DNA of 64,000 nt, taken from assembly GCF_904849725.1 (NCBI RefSeq), contig NC_058522.1:197019986-197083985 (forward strand), in the 5' to 3' direction. Positions within the stretch are counted from its first letter, which is position 1. Each line of letters opens with the position of its first letter. The translations under genes and the position numbers were made by a program. This document shows, in pieces, positions 10,963-22,454 of the stretch. The notes under the pieces were generated by a model. That model searched no databases. It was not told where the DNA came from and saw nothing but the letters and a program-made list of their open reading frames with translations. Source of the stretch: Hordeum vulgare subsp. vulgare. Its lineage: Eukaryota; Streptophyta; Magnoliopsida; Poales; Poaceae.

Positions 10963-11560
10963 ATGGTTAGGGGACCGGGCCGGCCTTCGTCGGCCACTAG
11001 GGCAGCAAGGGGATCCCATTCGAATCATGCGATAGCTTTAGGAGTCGTAGCCAGGGGCAGCCCCATCGACCATGGTGGGAGAGGCTCGAGGGGCCAAGGA
11101 CGCTAGGGTCGTGGATGAGGGAGGTGGAGTGCTACTCCAGCATCTCCGCCTTCTCCTCGGCTTGGCGGGCACTCGGACGGGACGGCGTTGGAGTTCGTCG
11201 TGAAGCTGCATGGCGTTGTGCGGGTCCATCTACATATCCCACAGCGCTATGCAGACGTGTGTGGAGTACCCAATGTGCCACTCCATGTTTCTCTGGCGGG
11301 ATTGGAAAGCCTTCGCCCGCGCCCATAGCCTCAAGGATGGGCATATCCTCCGCTTTAAGCTAGCGGAGGAAAATATCCTATCTGTGAAGTTTTACGGGCG
11401 CTCAGGTGTTCGTCTAGGATAATGAGAAGATAGCTCTAGCGGCGAGGAGTGTCCCTCCTCGAGCGATAGCGATGAGCAGGACAGTGGCGGAAGTGGCGCT
11501 CTTGGCAGGTCAGGATCTCGGGGGGTCAAGTCGGAGTACGACTCCCCGAGCTCCGACTGA
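10963..11560 (+). pseudogene. B3-domain-like gene relic, antisense to the adjacent Tat-like LTR
   Basis: The ATG at 10963 opens MVRGPGRPSSATRAARGSH and a frame that breaks near 11105. The downstream part reads B3-like wording: CGSIYISHSAMQTCVEYP, then LWRDWKAFARAHSLKDGHIL, then LRFKLAEENILSVKFYGRSG ending near 11415. After two adjacent stops the same frame gives an acidic serine-rich tail (EDSSSGEECPSSSDSDEQ ... EYDSPSSD) to a TGA at 11558-11560. B3 domains are plant DNA-binding domains of nuclear transcription factors. The order basic N-terminus, B3-like core, Ser/Asp tail recalls small grass B3-like proteins. A frameshift and stops make it non-functional. It runs opposite to the retroelement, the arrangement known for antisense extra ORFs of Tat-lineage elements. 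Confidence 0.6.
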
Positions 11561-11789
11561 CCATCGGCCCTGCCACCGAGGCACGCTCACGCCTCACCCC
11601 CGCCCGACGGGGGTATCTTCCTAGTGTTGGTGTCGGTGCCTCGTGTTCAAGAGGGAGGCACCTCCGCTAGCTCTGACTTCTTCATGCCCTATGCTTGGGT
11701 ATCAAATTGTTTGTGAATGCCTGTGATGCTTCATGTGATGTTTGCTTGCTTGCCTATTGCTTGTGTTTGAATCCAATGCTTATACTACT
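11561..11789 (+). other. Region downstream of the B3-like relic, no gene seen
   Basis: It seems to continue the B3-like 3' flank. The junction with the next LTR is unclear; somewhere between 11690 and 11820 is my best estimate. Confidence 0.4.
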
Positions 11790-14700
11790 CTCCAAACTCA
11801 GCTCCTTGACCCTAACCCTTGCCTAATTATCATGCCATGTGTTTAGGACCAGAAATCATAATTACCAAACCTTATTTTCACCAAAAAGCATTTCATAGAT
11901 TTAAGCTTTCAAAACCCCCTCAGTTGGGATTTGTACTACAAGTCCTCAAATTAGGGTATTTATTTTTCACCAGTTATTTTATTGAAAACCCATTAACAAA
12001 ATAGCTTCTCCAAAACACAATATTATTATTTTAAAAGTTATTTTACTATTTTATTTAAATGCCTTCCTGTGAGGCCAGAAATGGTCTCTTATGAAGGAAA
12101 GTTATTTTTATTGCTTTCAAAATACTTGCGAAAATTTAGGGAAACTCAGTGGACATATATATTCCATATATAGGAGTTTCAACACATGGTCATGTTTAAA
12201 ATATTGGGCAAAACCTTTCACAACCCTTCCTACCTATTTCAAGCTTTTGGAATATTTCTATAAGAAATATTCTCCATAAATTCCTGTAAAATTCTAGCAT
12301 GTCACATGTGATATATGTGATGATCTTGCCAAGTTTTATCTCAATCCAAGTTGATTTGATTCCCCTAATTATTCTAAATCCCTATGTGTCCAGATCCAAA
12401 TTTGAGAAACTCCACTTTGCCAAGTGTCTCCAATTGTGTTCAAATTTTGTGAATATTTTCGGACACTTCGATATTGCATCCACATCAAGTGGTGCATCAA
12501 GGAGAATAAAAGAAGTTGTCCCAAGTCCCTCAAAATCATATGTGTTGATTTCTGACTCCGGGAAACTTTACATTATAAAGTTCCTCCAATTAATCACAAA
12601 AAATGTGGGCATGCTTTGATGCTCAAATAATGCCCCACACCAAATATTTAATTTGTGGGAATTGATTTGAATAGATTTGTAAGCAGAAGGCCATTTGTGT
12701 CTACATTGGAAACCTTCTCCAACAAACCCCAAATTTGGTGTCCGAGCTTATTTTCATCTATTATTCGATCTTGTTAAGTTCCATATCAATTTAAGTCCAT
12801 CTGGTTGCCCTGACACTCACCAAACACCTTGTGTACACTCACCAAAGTGGCCACTTTGGCCCCTTCCACTTTTACCCTTCAACTTAAATTTCTACCACAC
12901 CTCTCTATAGTTACCTTTTACTTCCAGTAGCTTTTCCATGGGCTATGGTCAATTATTGGAGGGAGACTCCTTGCAGCTACCCTTCATTTTCACCATGACA
13001 CCACCATTTTTACCCCTCTTCCAATACTTCTTCTTAATCCAAAGCCCCCACATTCTTACAGGGCATCTCTAATATGTCAATGCATCATTCCAAACCAAGA
13101 GATGGCATGCTCATGTAGGAAAAATGAGCAGCACATCTCCAAGTTGATTTTTGGCCGAATTGTAGCTTTGCACACCAAGTACTAGCTACAATCCTTTGTT
13201 GGAGCTCAAACTTGGCAGTGTTGTAGTCCTTGCATAGCTAACACTACCAGACATTGATTTTCCCGAGGACTCCCCATTTGAGACCCACTTTTCTTAGCTC
13301 TAAGTTTGATGTTGCAAAATTAACCTCAGTCAAAACCCATTCAAACCAACTCCACTAGAGACCAAACTCCTCAGTCACACCCCAGCTAGCATGCCCCAGA
13401 CCCAGACATCCTTAACTCGTCAATGGCACCCTCGGCACAGGTGGCCGTGGTGACCACCACCCTGGCCTGCAATATAGTTTCTATACACCTTGTTTCCTTC
13501 CTCCAGGCCATTTACCGTCGATGCAACCTGTCTCACCATCCCACAACTCCTCCTTTTGACCATTCCAACCACACTCTAACACTAGCTAGCATCCAAGCTT
13601 CATGTCAGGCGCGTGGCCGCCATGCACAGGGAGCACCTGAGAGCTCTCGAGCTCTCTCTCTCCCTCCCCATCTCTTATCTCCTCTCCGCCAAGCCACTGC
13701 TGCCCCTGCATCTCTCCCCCTCCATAGAGCACCACGGAGGTCCCTCTAGCCGTCTGCAACACTACATGCACTACTATGGCCGAATGTATCCCGCCGGTAG
13801 TCGCTCGACTCCGAACCTCTAGGGCGTTTCCTCCCCCTCCGAACCTCACCATGGAGATCCCTGAGCCGCCGCGAGCCTCCCCTGCAACTTCCCTTCCTTC
13901 TTGTGTGGCTGTAGCGCCATGCTCCCTCCTTTGTTGACCATGCCACCCCGGTGAGATGTCGGCCCGTCCGTCACTCCCCATCGTGGGGAAAGTCCCTAAG
14001 GTGGAGCGGCTCGCCGCCACGAGCGCTCTGGTGCCGGGAGTGCCACCAGGGAGGGCCTGAGTCGCCGGGACGGGGCGCCGGAGCTTCGGCCTCGCCTTCA
14101 TCTGGACGTCCTCCACCGTGCGGGAGGTAGGGGATGGACCGGGCGAGCAGGCCCCCCCTGTAAGCGGCTCGATGGTCGGGCCCAACCACCTTAAGTGTAG
14201 AGAGGCGCCCTGTTGGCTGCCTCCCCATGTGGGAAATGCAAAGGGGCCGAAGGCGCCTCATGCGTAGCCTCGGCTGGCCAGGACGAGCCAACGGGCCGGC
14301 CCAACTCCTCCCCAGCGATGATGGGCGCACAATAGTCCCTGAGGTTGGGCCCATTTATTATTTTTCCTTTTGGAAGAACTTCAAAAATCTATAGTAAAAT
14401 CATATGAGCTCCAAACTTGATTATTCAAAATCCTGCAGGTTCCTAAAATCAAGGGATATCCAAAGATATGTTTTGCACATTTTTCAAAACAACTTTTCTG
14501 TTGCATCATTATTCAAATACAGATTTGAATACTCCTAGCATCACCTTTCAAAAATCCTAGAGGATTCAAATCAAGTACAAATGGAGTGATTCCAAATTCC
14601 AGAGCCTTCTAATATCATGCCTTTTATTGAAGCCTTGGTCAACATTTTTATCTGGCATGAGTGTGTTGCATTAAATAAATAGCTTTTTTTGCTATTTATC

Positions 14701-15865
14701 CAACATTAGATAATCTCTAGGATATGCATTCCAACTCCAAATCAAGTGAAACAACTTCCTAAATGTTTCTAAAATCATGCTCTTTTTAATAAGTGCCTCC
14801 ACTCATTTTTATCATAATATTTTCTGTAGGCTTCTTTTAAGATCACCTATTCTTCCTTTCATCCATTCAGAATTCCCTGATGATCCAAACCTCGTATAGC
14901 AAGCTTTAGGTATTTTTCTTATGACCAGAGAGGTCCAAGAAAAATAAAACTCCTATTTATTTAGCACTTTTGTTTCTGCTTCTTGTGTGGCTTACTATGG
15001 TTGTTCCCCACGATAGTCGAAGGGTAGACGGAGTACTCGGAGGTGGACCGGAAGACCTCAAAGACCCCGAGGACTTATGTGAACAAAGGCAAGCAGCCCT
15101 TTTACCAGGTTTGAGCAAATATTATATTGAATGCAAGTAGAGCAATTATTCCCATTGCATTCGATCATGAGTATTCGGTAAATCATCCATATGATGTTAC
15201 CGATGGCTCCTCCAAAGCACTTGCATTTGAGCAAGATCCTACCTCCTATGAGGGTTACGCTAATATTCTGTTGACAAGTAGAGCTAAGCTTAGAAGAAGC
15301 ATGAGCATGATGATGGTAAATAACAAAGGTTTATGAAAACCCCGTCGGGTACCACTAATACCCGAGGTTGATGATGAGTTAGGTGGCCACTTGTGAAGAA
15401 GTGGTGAAGGGGATATATTTGGGGTGAGTGGTTTCGGAAACAGGATTAGATTTAGGATGTGTCATCCTTCGCAACCTTACATGTACGACCACGATACCCC
15501 TTTATGGGAATGGTCTTTGTTGATTACTTTGGTCGGTGCTAGCAAGGAGCCACATTACTAGTTGCGGGAGTGATATGTGGTCACTCTCGTGATGGGGTCG
15601 TAACAGGCAGGTCGACTAAGCCGTTTTTACGTGTTCCGGGCACACCGTTGGTCCCCGCATGGATGTTACTATCCAGAGTTGGTGCTGTAAGTCATACATC
15701 ATGTGGGCTGGGTACCAATCGAGTGGAACTATTTATCTAGTATTGTTAGGGGAAAGGCCTTGATCGGGTACTTACCTCGGGTATGTTATATACCGCTAGT
15801 CGTGGATGACACGGAAGTTTCCCGGATCTCGTGGGTACATCGGACAACCTCTGTATAGTGTAAAA

Positions 15866-15897
15866 CTATTCGAATAGCCATGTCCACCGTCAAGGAC
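15866..15897 (+). promoter_or_regulatory. Conserved LTR block with 12-bp palindrome
   Basis: Perfect palindrome CTATTCGAATAG (15866-15877), followed by GTCC ... GGAC in inverted arrangement. Related blocks lie at 41644-41676, 51905-51936, 61879-61910 and 63676-63708 in other long LTRs. The function is unknown; a transcription-factor site or an RNA hairpin is possible. Confidence 0.55.
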
Positions 15898-15950
15898 AGT
15901 TGGGTAATCCTGCTAAAACTACGTCCATTTGTTTATGCATAAACCAAGAG

Positions 15951-15963
15951 TGTGTGTGTGTGT
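15951..15963 (+). repeat. (TG)n microsatellite
   Basis: A run of TG dinucleotides inside the long LTR, just after the conserved block. Confidence 0.9.
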
Positions 15964-16592
15964 TCAAGGTGTTATCTGAAGAGTTGATAGGACCAAGTTT
16001 GGTGACTTGGCATCTCGGGTGAACCCGAAGTGTTCAACCCTCAGTAGATATGTTGATATCTCTAACGTGTTCTTGTGAATACCACCTAGCTTACGATGCA
16101 TATCCGTACCCGTCTATGATCTTCTTTATTTAGCTTCAAAGCTTGCTTTCCGCAAATGCTGCCTATCACTTATTATCGTACCAACTGCATTATCCGCATC
16201 ATGGGCTGTTTACGAGTACATTCAAAGTACTAATTTTCTTGCCACTGGTTATTTTATTGACTAGGTATGACATATCAGCATATGGTGAAGAGCACCTTGG
16301 TGACGTTCCTACGAGCTAGGACGCTTCCCAGTCAGAATCCTTGTAGGTTAAGGCTAATTGCATTAGTTCACGCTTTCGATCAATATTTCCGCTATTGGTC
16401 CAGTTCCGTGTGTTGGCCCTCAAGGCCCTATATATGTAAGGCTTGACCGCAATGGTCATTTATTGTATCAAACGGTATGTATGGGTGTAAGACTATTAAT
16501 ATTCAGTATCTATGTGTTCGGTGAGCATTGATCTATGGGATCACTGAGCACGTTCATTTGGTTATATCGATTCTTAAGTCCGGGTCCCCACA

Positions 16593-17300
16593 CATGCATT
16601 GTGAATAATTAATATTGAATATGTGCATGAGTAGGATATAAACACATTGAGCATAAATATCATGGATGATGTATTATTTTTAAATCAACTACATGTTTGC
16701 ACATGTTCCAAGTCAAGCTACTCGAATTCGTCAAAGGAGGATACCATACTAACATAGTACATCTCTATCATTGTAATGCATGTTGACACACAAGAACAAT
16801 GGCATGAGCAACTATAATCTCCCATTGTCACCACAAACATGTTTACTCATAATATGATATGCATATTGATAAAAACAAAAATAAGAAGAGTTCATACGAG
16901 CTTCCTGTACGAGAAGCAGATCATCAAACTGTCATCATTATTGCCTCTCACTTGCATAAACGATTGATGTGAAAATAAAAATGGTGGAAATGTGTCATGG
17001 GCTAAGCTGAAATCCATGAACAAATTATTCAAAGGATAAGACAAGGTAACCTTGGCTCTTTGTTAGATAAACAACATTGCATATCAGAGCCACTCAACAA
17101 TTCTATCATAGCCTTCTCCTTACGACGACTCAAATAAAAGAAAACAATTTCAGAGAAACACAGTGAAATGATTTTGGAATTTCTAGTTTTTTGAGGAAAG
17201 CCAAAAGAGTAGAATAAAAACAAGATCAATAAAAAATATTTACATGGGAAAGCTCCCAACAAGCAAAAAAAGAAATATTTTTGATTTTTCTTGGGGGGAT
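16593..17300 (-). mobile_element. Inverted fragment of an Athila-type 3' UTR
   Basis: The reverse complement matches about 29010-29745 of element A: the 'GGGAGCTTTCCCATGTAAAT' block, 'AGAGTGGCTCTGATATGCA'-like sequence, and the 'CATGTGCAAACATGTAGTTG' block, in the same order. No coding sequence is visible. It is a broken piece of a second copy of the same family. Confidence 0.65.
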
Positions 17301-17338
17301 GACCCTAGGTAGGCTAAAGGAAACTGGAAGGACGTGGA

Positions 17339-19347
17339 TGTCGGCTAGAGGGGGGTGAATAGGCGCTTTAAAATAATTACGGTTTAGGCTTGAACAAATG
17401 CAGAATAAAACTAACGTTTAATTTGTCAAGCACAAAACCTAAAACAACTAGGCTCACCTATGTGCACCAACTCCTTATGCTAAGCAAGATAAATAACTAA
17501 GTGATAGTGAGATATATGACAATAAACAATATGGCTATCACAAAGTAAAGTGCATAAGTAAAGGGTTCGAGTAAGAGATAACCGAGGCACGCGGAGACGA
17601 TGATGTATCCTGAAGTTCACACCCTTGCGGATGCTAATCTCCGATGGAGCGGTGTGGAGGCACAATGCTCCCCAAGATGCCACTAAGGCCACCGTAATCT
17701 CCTCACGCCTTCGCACAATGCAAGATGTCGTGATTCCACTAAGGGACCCTTGAGGGCGGTCACCGAATACTTACAAATGGAAACCTTCAGGGAGGTCACC
17801 GGTACTCGTACAAATTGCTCGGGGCAATCTCCACAACCTAATTGGAGACCCCGACGGTTTCCCGGAGCTTTACACCACAATGATTGAGCTTCGAGACACC
17901 ACCAAGCTTCTAGAACGCCAAAGCATCCACGAAGAACAATATCTAGGGTACTAAGTACCAAAGGTAATAAGGTTCTCAAACTTCACTTCCACGTATCACT
18001 GTGGAGAACTCAAACCGATGCAACTAATGCAATGGCAAGAACACACATACTACCGCTTAGCCCATGGTAGCGCAAAGATACTACCGGGCCAACCACCGCC
18101 AAGAAAGTCTTCGCAAAAAGTCCGACGTAGTATAGCCACAAGGATGACGGTACTAAAGTCCTGGAGCGGTAGTACCGCTGACCAGGGGCGGTACTACCGC
18201 TGGGTTAACGGTACTACCTCCAGCTCTAGCGGTACTACTGCTAGGGCCAGTGGTACTACCGCTAGGTCCAACGGTACTACCGCTCGCCACTGAAACAACC
18301 ATAACTTTCGCATAGGAGCTCCGAATCGAGCAAACCCAAGCTTGTTGGAAATGTTAAGACCATGCCGATATGAAAATGCCAATGATATAGAGATGTGAGA
18401 CCTCTACGAATGAAGAACCGGCAAAAACTCCAACATCGAAAACATCATAATAGATGCATATGGACTCCGTTTTCGATTAACTCGAGCTTGTCATGAAGAT
18501 GACCATAGGCTCTAAAACTCACAAAGAGAAACACCAAGTAAGAACCAAGAAGTATGATGCAAGGATGCAAATGGTTTTAGCTCTCAGAAAACGATACGAT
18601 CAAGCTAATCACTTGAGAGCCCCCCTTGACAGTAAAACAATCTATCCTAAAACAGAAAACCTATCAAGGGCAAACCTATACCTTGCACCTCGACCTCTTG
18701 AGCTAGATGATGATGATCGTGGCTTCCTCAAGATGGACAACCTTTCTTGATTAAGTTGGCTTCATGAAGACTAGTAGATTGCTCCCCAATACTCACTATG
18801 GGTGAGCCACTCTTAAGCATATCTTCACAAGTCCATTTCCACCACAATGCACAGCAAGCTTCAAGCATGATATATTCGTGCTGATCCACTTGAACTTGCA
18901 CACCGCAATCTTGATGACGATCACCACTTGATGTCATCCTTCATGGGTTGTATGAGATCTTCCTTTTGATGCAAGCCCATGGAAACACACCTAACCCCCA
19001 CATAGAACTCTCACAAAGACCATGGGTTAGTATACAAACACGTTATTGACAATGCTTACCATACCATGGGATCACTTGATCCCTCTCGGTCCATCTTGTA
19101 CGCTCTGTGTGTTGATCATCTTGATTTACTCTTTGTCTGAGATCTTGATCATCCTTGTGTCTCTATGACCATTCTTTGGATAATACCTTGAATACCATCT
19201 TGGTCATCATATAAACTCCTTGGACCCAACTGATGGACTTCAAGAAGTGCCTATGGAAAATCCTATTAATATAACTCAAGAAAACCATTAGTACATAGGA
19301 ATTGTGATCAATTACCAAAACCACATATGTAGATATATGCTCTAACA
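17339..19347 (-). repeat. LTR-like block, minus strand, about 2.0 kb
   Basis: On the minus strand it runs TGTTAGAGCATATATC ... CTAGCCGACA, with TG...CA ends. The GAGGGGGGTGAATAGGCG stretch near the left end and the opening resemble a common Triticeae LTR, whose family I cannot name with confidence. Flanking 5-mers (GTGGA left, TAAAC right) do not match, so it is not a clean solo LTR. It contains a cluster of GGTACTACCGCT repeats. Confidence 0.5.
18165..18290 (+). repeat. Clustered GGTACTACCGCT repeats, partly palindromic
   Basis: At least six irregularly spaced copies of AGCGGTA(C/G)TACCGCT or a half of it (for example 18165-18179, 18188-18201, 18252-18263, 18273-18284). Each unit is a near-palindrome. 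A translated frame reads GTTA-like repeats, but nothing suggests a real protein. Further degenerate copies begin near 18048. Confidence 0.75.
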
Positions 19348-19682
19348 TAAACTAGTCACTTTTTCTAATCATTGGGGCCGCCTGCAACCCTCGTCATACT
19401 TGCCCTGGCTGGCTCCAACGACATAGTCCTTCTCGTCATAAAGCCACCCTATGGGCCGGCCTGGGGGACCGGTGGGTTAGCGCCCATCCCATCGCTCCAT
19501 GCGACAAGTACTCACCACGATGGTGAAGCATGGCAACCGTGGCCTGGTACCACTGACTGGCACATGCGTGGCTACAGTGAAGGTGGACGTACTAGTGATC
19601 AGAGCCAACGATGACCTGGTGACGCGGTAGTGTGGATGCATAGTGACAACCATTCTACGATGGTGTTTACACTTGCTAGAGT
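19348..19682 (+). other. Unassigned GC-rich stretch
   Basis: It lies between the LTR-like block and the CACTA-like end. No family, motif or convincing ORF was recognised. It could be the target of one of the neighbours or a piece of unknown repeat. Confidence 0.3.
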
Positions 19683-21020
19683 CACTAGTGCAGCGACGTG
19701 CTATTAAAACTGTTTTAACCCCTTTCCGTGACGAATTTTTAAATTGTCGTCTTGCATGTGTTGGCGATAGTGGGGTCCATTCCACATGACACAGAAACAT
19801 CATTGGCGATGGTGAACGATGAACACAGACAATCTACCAAACGAAATCGTGTGCGGTGTAGGAACGTATCACACACACTATATTATGGGTGTACGTGTGT
19901 GATTTCGGATCAATCACACATGTATATCATGAGTCAAATGCGTCTAATTTCTCATGGAAAATAAAAGGTGTTTGACCTTTTACCATTTGCAAAACATTGC
20001 CTAATCCACACCGCCCATGGTAGAAACTATGTGTGATATCTTCATCATTGCACATGAGATTTCCCTGGCAACCATCTACAGTGCATGATATCACCGCACA
20101 CATTTCCTTAAAAAATTACTTGTGGGGTCATCTTTGCATGGTTTCCTTTTGGCTCGCGTCTAAGATAAGGTGGTACCTCAAATGATTGAGGAGCTCCTAC
20201 GCACACGTACAAGTTCTGCAAATTAGTTGCGATTTCTTATTTATCACCAATGTTTGAGTTTATATCTCGTGTGCTTTTCCTATAGATCAGAGGCGGTTGT
20301 GCTATGAGTTGCGCGTGCTTCCTGTTCTGGAGCTTGCACGCTTGGTTGCTTGAACCGTTTGCTCTAAAATTGCGACGTTATCATAAAATATCACATTTGA
20401 ATCACCTTGCGAATATCAAAATCACCACAATAAGCCATCAAACAAATAGTGTCCAAATGAAGAACATTCATCATAATTAGCCATAATATGCAATTGAACT
20501 AATAGTGTCCACAAGAAGAGCAGTCATCATAATTCACGATAATATCAAATTGAGAAAATGATAGATAAATTCCACAGATGTATGGACATACGCAATACAT
20601 AATCATATTCTCTGGAATACGAAGACAAGATCACATCAAAAAGAATGCATCCATGCGTATATGTGTAGCTCATAACACCATGTGAATGCGTACTTATTGT
20701 TGCGGGATATGAATACTGAAATCTTATATGTCTTTAGTGGGCTTGGCATAATGTTTCACAAAGAAGGTGTTGATTTATTTCTTAAAATACATTAATTCAT
20801 TTGTGGGGAGCGGTTCGGAGTTCATCTATGCGAAGATCAACTACATGACTTTTAGAATAGAATATGACAGGCGTGTGGAGTAGATGATAGTACTTAAGAA
20901 ATAGACTTATTGGTTCTATTTTGTGAGAGTCAGCACCACATTCAATATGTGTGCATAAGTTCATCATGTGTGCACAAACATAGTATCCACATAGGCTGGT
21001 CCGTTGTTGTTGCTAAGGAC
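19683..21020 (+). mobile_element. CACTA-like (DTC) transposon end, truncated
   Basis: The sequence starts CACTAGTGCAGCGACG at 19683, the typical terminal motif of grass CACTA elements. Subterminal sequence with repeated GTGTGAT/ATCACAC-type motifs follows to about 20110. The rest to 21020 is AT-rich and non-coding. No transposase is visible. Element A starts at 21021 and probably interrupts it, because no second CACTA terminus is seen. Confidence 0.5.
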
Positions 21021-21258
21021 TGATACAAATCCAACGTATCTACTTTATCAAACACTTTTCCTTTTGTTTTGGACTCGAATTTGCATGATTTAAATGGAAC
21101 TAACCCGGACTGATGTTATTTTTAGCAAAACTACCTTGGTTATATTTTTGGACAGAAATAAAATTTCCCAGAATTGGACGAAACTTTTTGCGAATTATTT
21201 TTTGGAATATATAGTGAATTATGGAGTGAAGATCCACTCGAGGGGCCTTCCCGTGCGC

Positions 21259-21310
21259 CACAAGCCAAGAGGGCGCGCCCACCCCCCTGGGCGCGCCCTC
21301 ATGGCTTGTG
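21259..21310 (+). repeat. CpG-rich inverted repeat upstream of the TATA box of LTR A
   Basis: Arms 21259-21280 and 21289-21310, 22 bases each with one mismatch, and an 8-base loop. The core is GAGGGCGCGCCC / GGGCGCGCCCTC. It ends 36 bases before the TATA box. Confidence 0.8.
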
Positions 21311-21346
21311 TGGACCACGTGGCTCCTTCGACCCTAATTCCAGTCC

Positions 21347-21354
21347 TATAAATT
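21347..21354 (+). promoter_or_regulatory. TATA box of LTR A
   Basis: TATAAATT in the context CAGTCCTATAAATTC, about 326 bases into the LTR, followed by the presumed transcript start and leader. Confidence 0.6.
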
Positions 21355-22436
21355 CATATCTTAGGAGAAAATAATTAGAGAGAGGATTTCATTGCATTTC
21401 ATGAGACGAAGCCGTTGCCACCTCCTATTATTCCTCGGGATGGCTGATATGGTGTCAGTTTGGGGCTCCATAGAGGTGGATCCGTCATCGTTGTCATCAC
21501 CAACCTTTCTCCATCAACACTACCATGATGCTCACCACCGGGAGCGAGAAATTCCTTTGTAGGCCAGCTGGATGGTGGTGGGATTGGATGATATAGATCA
21601 TGTAATTAAGTTAAGTTTGATAGGGCTTGATCCCTGGTATCCACTATATTCCAAGATTGATGTTGATATGACCTTGCTATGCTTAATAGTTGTCACTAAG
21701 GCCCGAGTGCCATGATTTCAGATCTGAACCTATTATGTTTTCATGAGTATAAGAGTGAGTTGGATCCTATCTTGAAAGTTGCAGTCCCGTATTACGTGTC
21801 ATGATCCGCATACCACAAGGTGACAATAATTGGGATTACTTCTGGTGATTTTCGTAATTTGAGGAGTTCATGTATTCACAATATGTTAAAGCTTTGTCTC
21901 GGTTCTCTATTAAAAGGAGGCCTTAATATCCCTTACTTTACGATAGGACTCCAATGCCACACGTGGTTAGAACAAAGGATGACACAAAAGTTCTTATCGC
22001 AAGCACATATGACTATATACGGAATACATGCTTACATTACATTGATGAATTGGAACTAGTATTGTGTCGCCCTAGTGTGTAACTATTACATGATTGATGT
22101 CATCTAAATCAGTAACCATCACTGATCAACGTGCCTACACTTTACATATACTTAATCTTGCTAAGTTACTACTGCTGATGTTACTATCACACAAGTTACT
22201 CAATCGCTATTATTACTGCTATTACCAAAACTTTTGTTATTCGTTTACTGCTAGTATTATCATATACTGTTCTACTAAGCCCTTGTTGTGGAAAGAAATC
22301 CCAGGTGCAGTTAAATTGAGAACTAGGCTTTCAAGGACAAAAAATATTCTTTGGCTCCCCTCGTGTCGGATCAATAAATTGTAGCCGTGAACACTGTCAC
22401 GATCCCATATACTTATGGGTTATCAAGACCATTTTC

Positions 22437-22454
22437 TGGCATTGTTGCTAGGGA
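22437..22454 (+). other. Primer-binding site of element A (tRNA-Asp type, degenerate)
   Basis: TGGCATTGTTGCTAGGGA compared with the Athila-type tRNA-Asp site TGGCGCCGTTGCCGGGGA: 13 of 18 match. All five differences are C-to-T or G-to-A transitions, mainly at CpG positions. Confidence 0.7.

Larger units (their letters stand above)
11790..16592 (+). repeat. Very long LTR (about 4.8 kb) of a Tekay/LARD-like family, plus strand
   Basis: The right end is clear: ...TTAAGTCCGGGTCCCCACA ending at 16592. The last 500-600 bases match the LTR piece at 5385-5970 in inverted orientation, so this is the LTR of the same family as the minus-strand element. It has the composition of the other long LTRs here: AT-rich start, GC-rich middle (13420-14360) with meaningless ORFs, then a non-coding 3' half. 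No internal region or partner LTR is attached, so it is a solo or truncated LTR. The left end is uncertain and no target-site duplication could be fixed. Confidence 0.62.
21021..22425 (+). repeat. 5' LTR of element A
   Basis: It starts TGATACAAATCCAACGTATC (usual form TGATACGTCTCC) and ends ...GGGTTATCA. It has the layout of Sabrina/Fatima-like Triticeae LTRs: a GC-rich hairpin, a TATA box at 21347, then a non-coding 3' part. About 1.4 kb. Confidence 0.75.

Noticed and set aside
13586..14185. A 199-residue minus-strand ORF rich in Gly and Arg
   Set aside because: GC-rich LTR middle; overlapping open frames exist on both strands and no motif is seen.
17334..19352. Solo-LTR interpretation for the block 17339-19347
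   Set aside because: The flanking 5-mers do not match, so a clean insertion with target duplication is not supported; kept only as LTR-like.
19361..19375. A second CACTA-like start (AGTCACTTTTTC) at 19361
   Set aside because: It lacks the CACTA core and typical subterminal repeats; the better candidate is at 19683.
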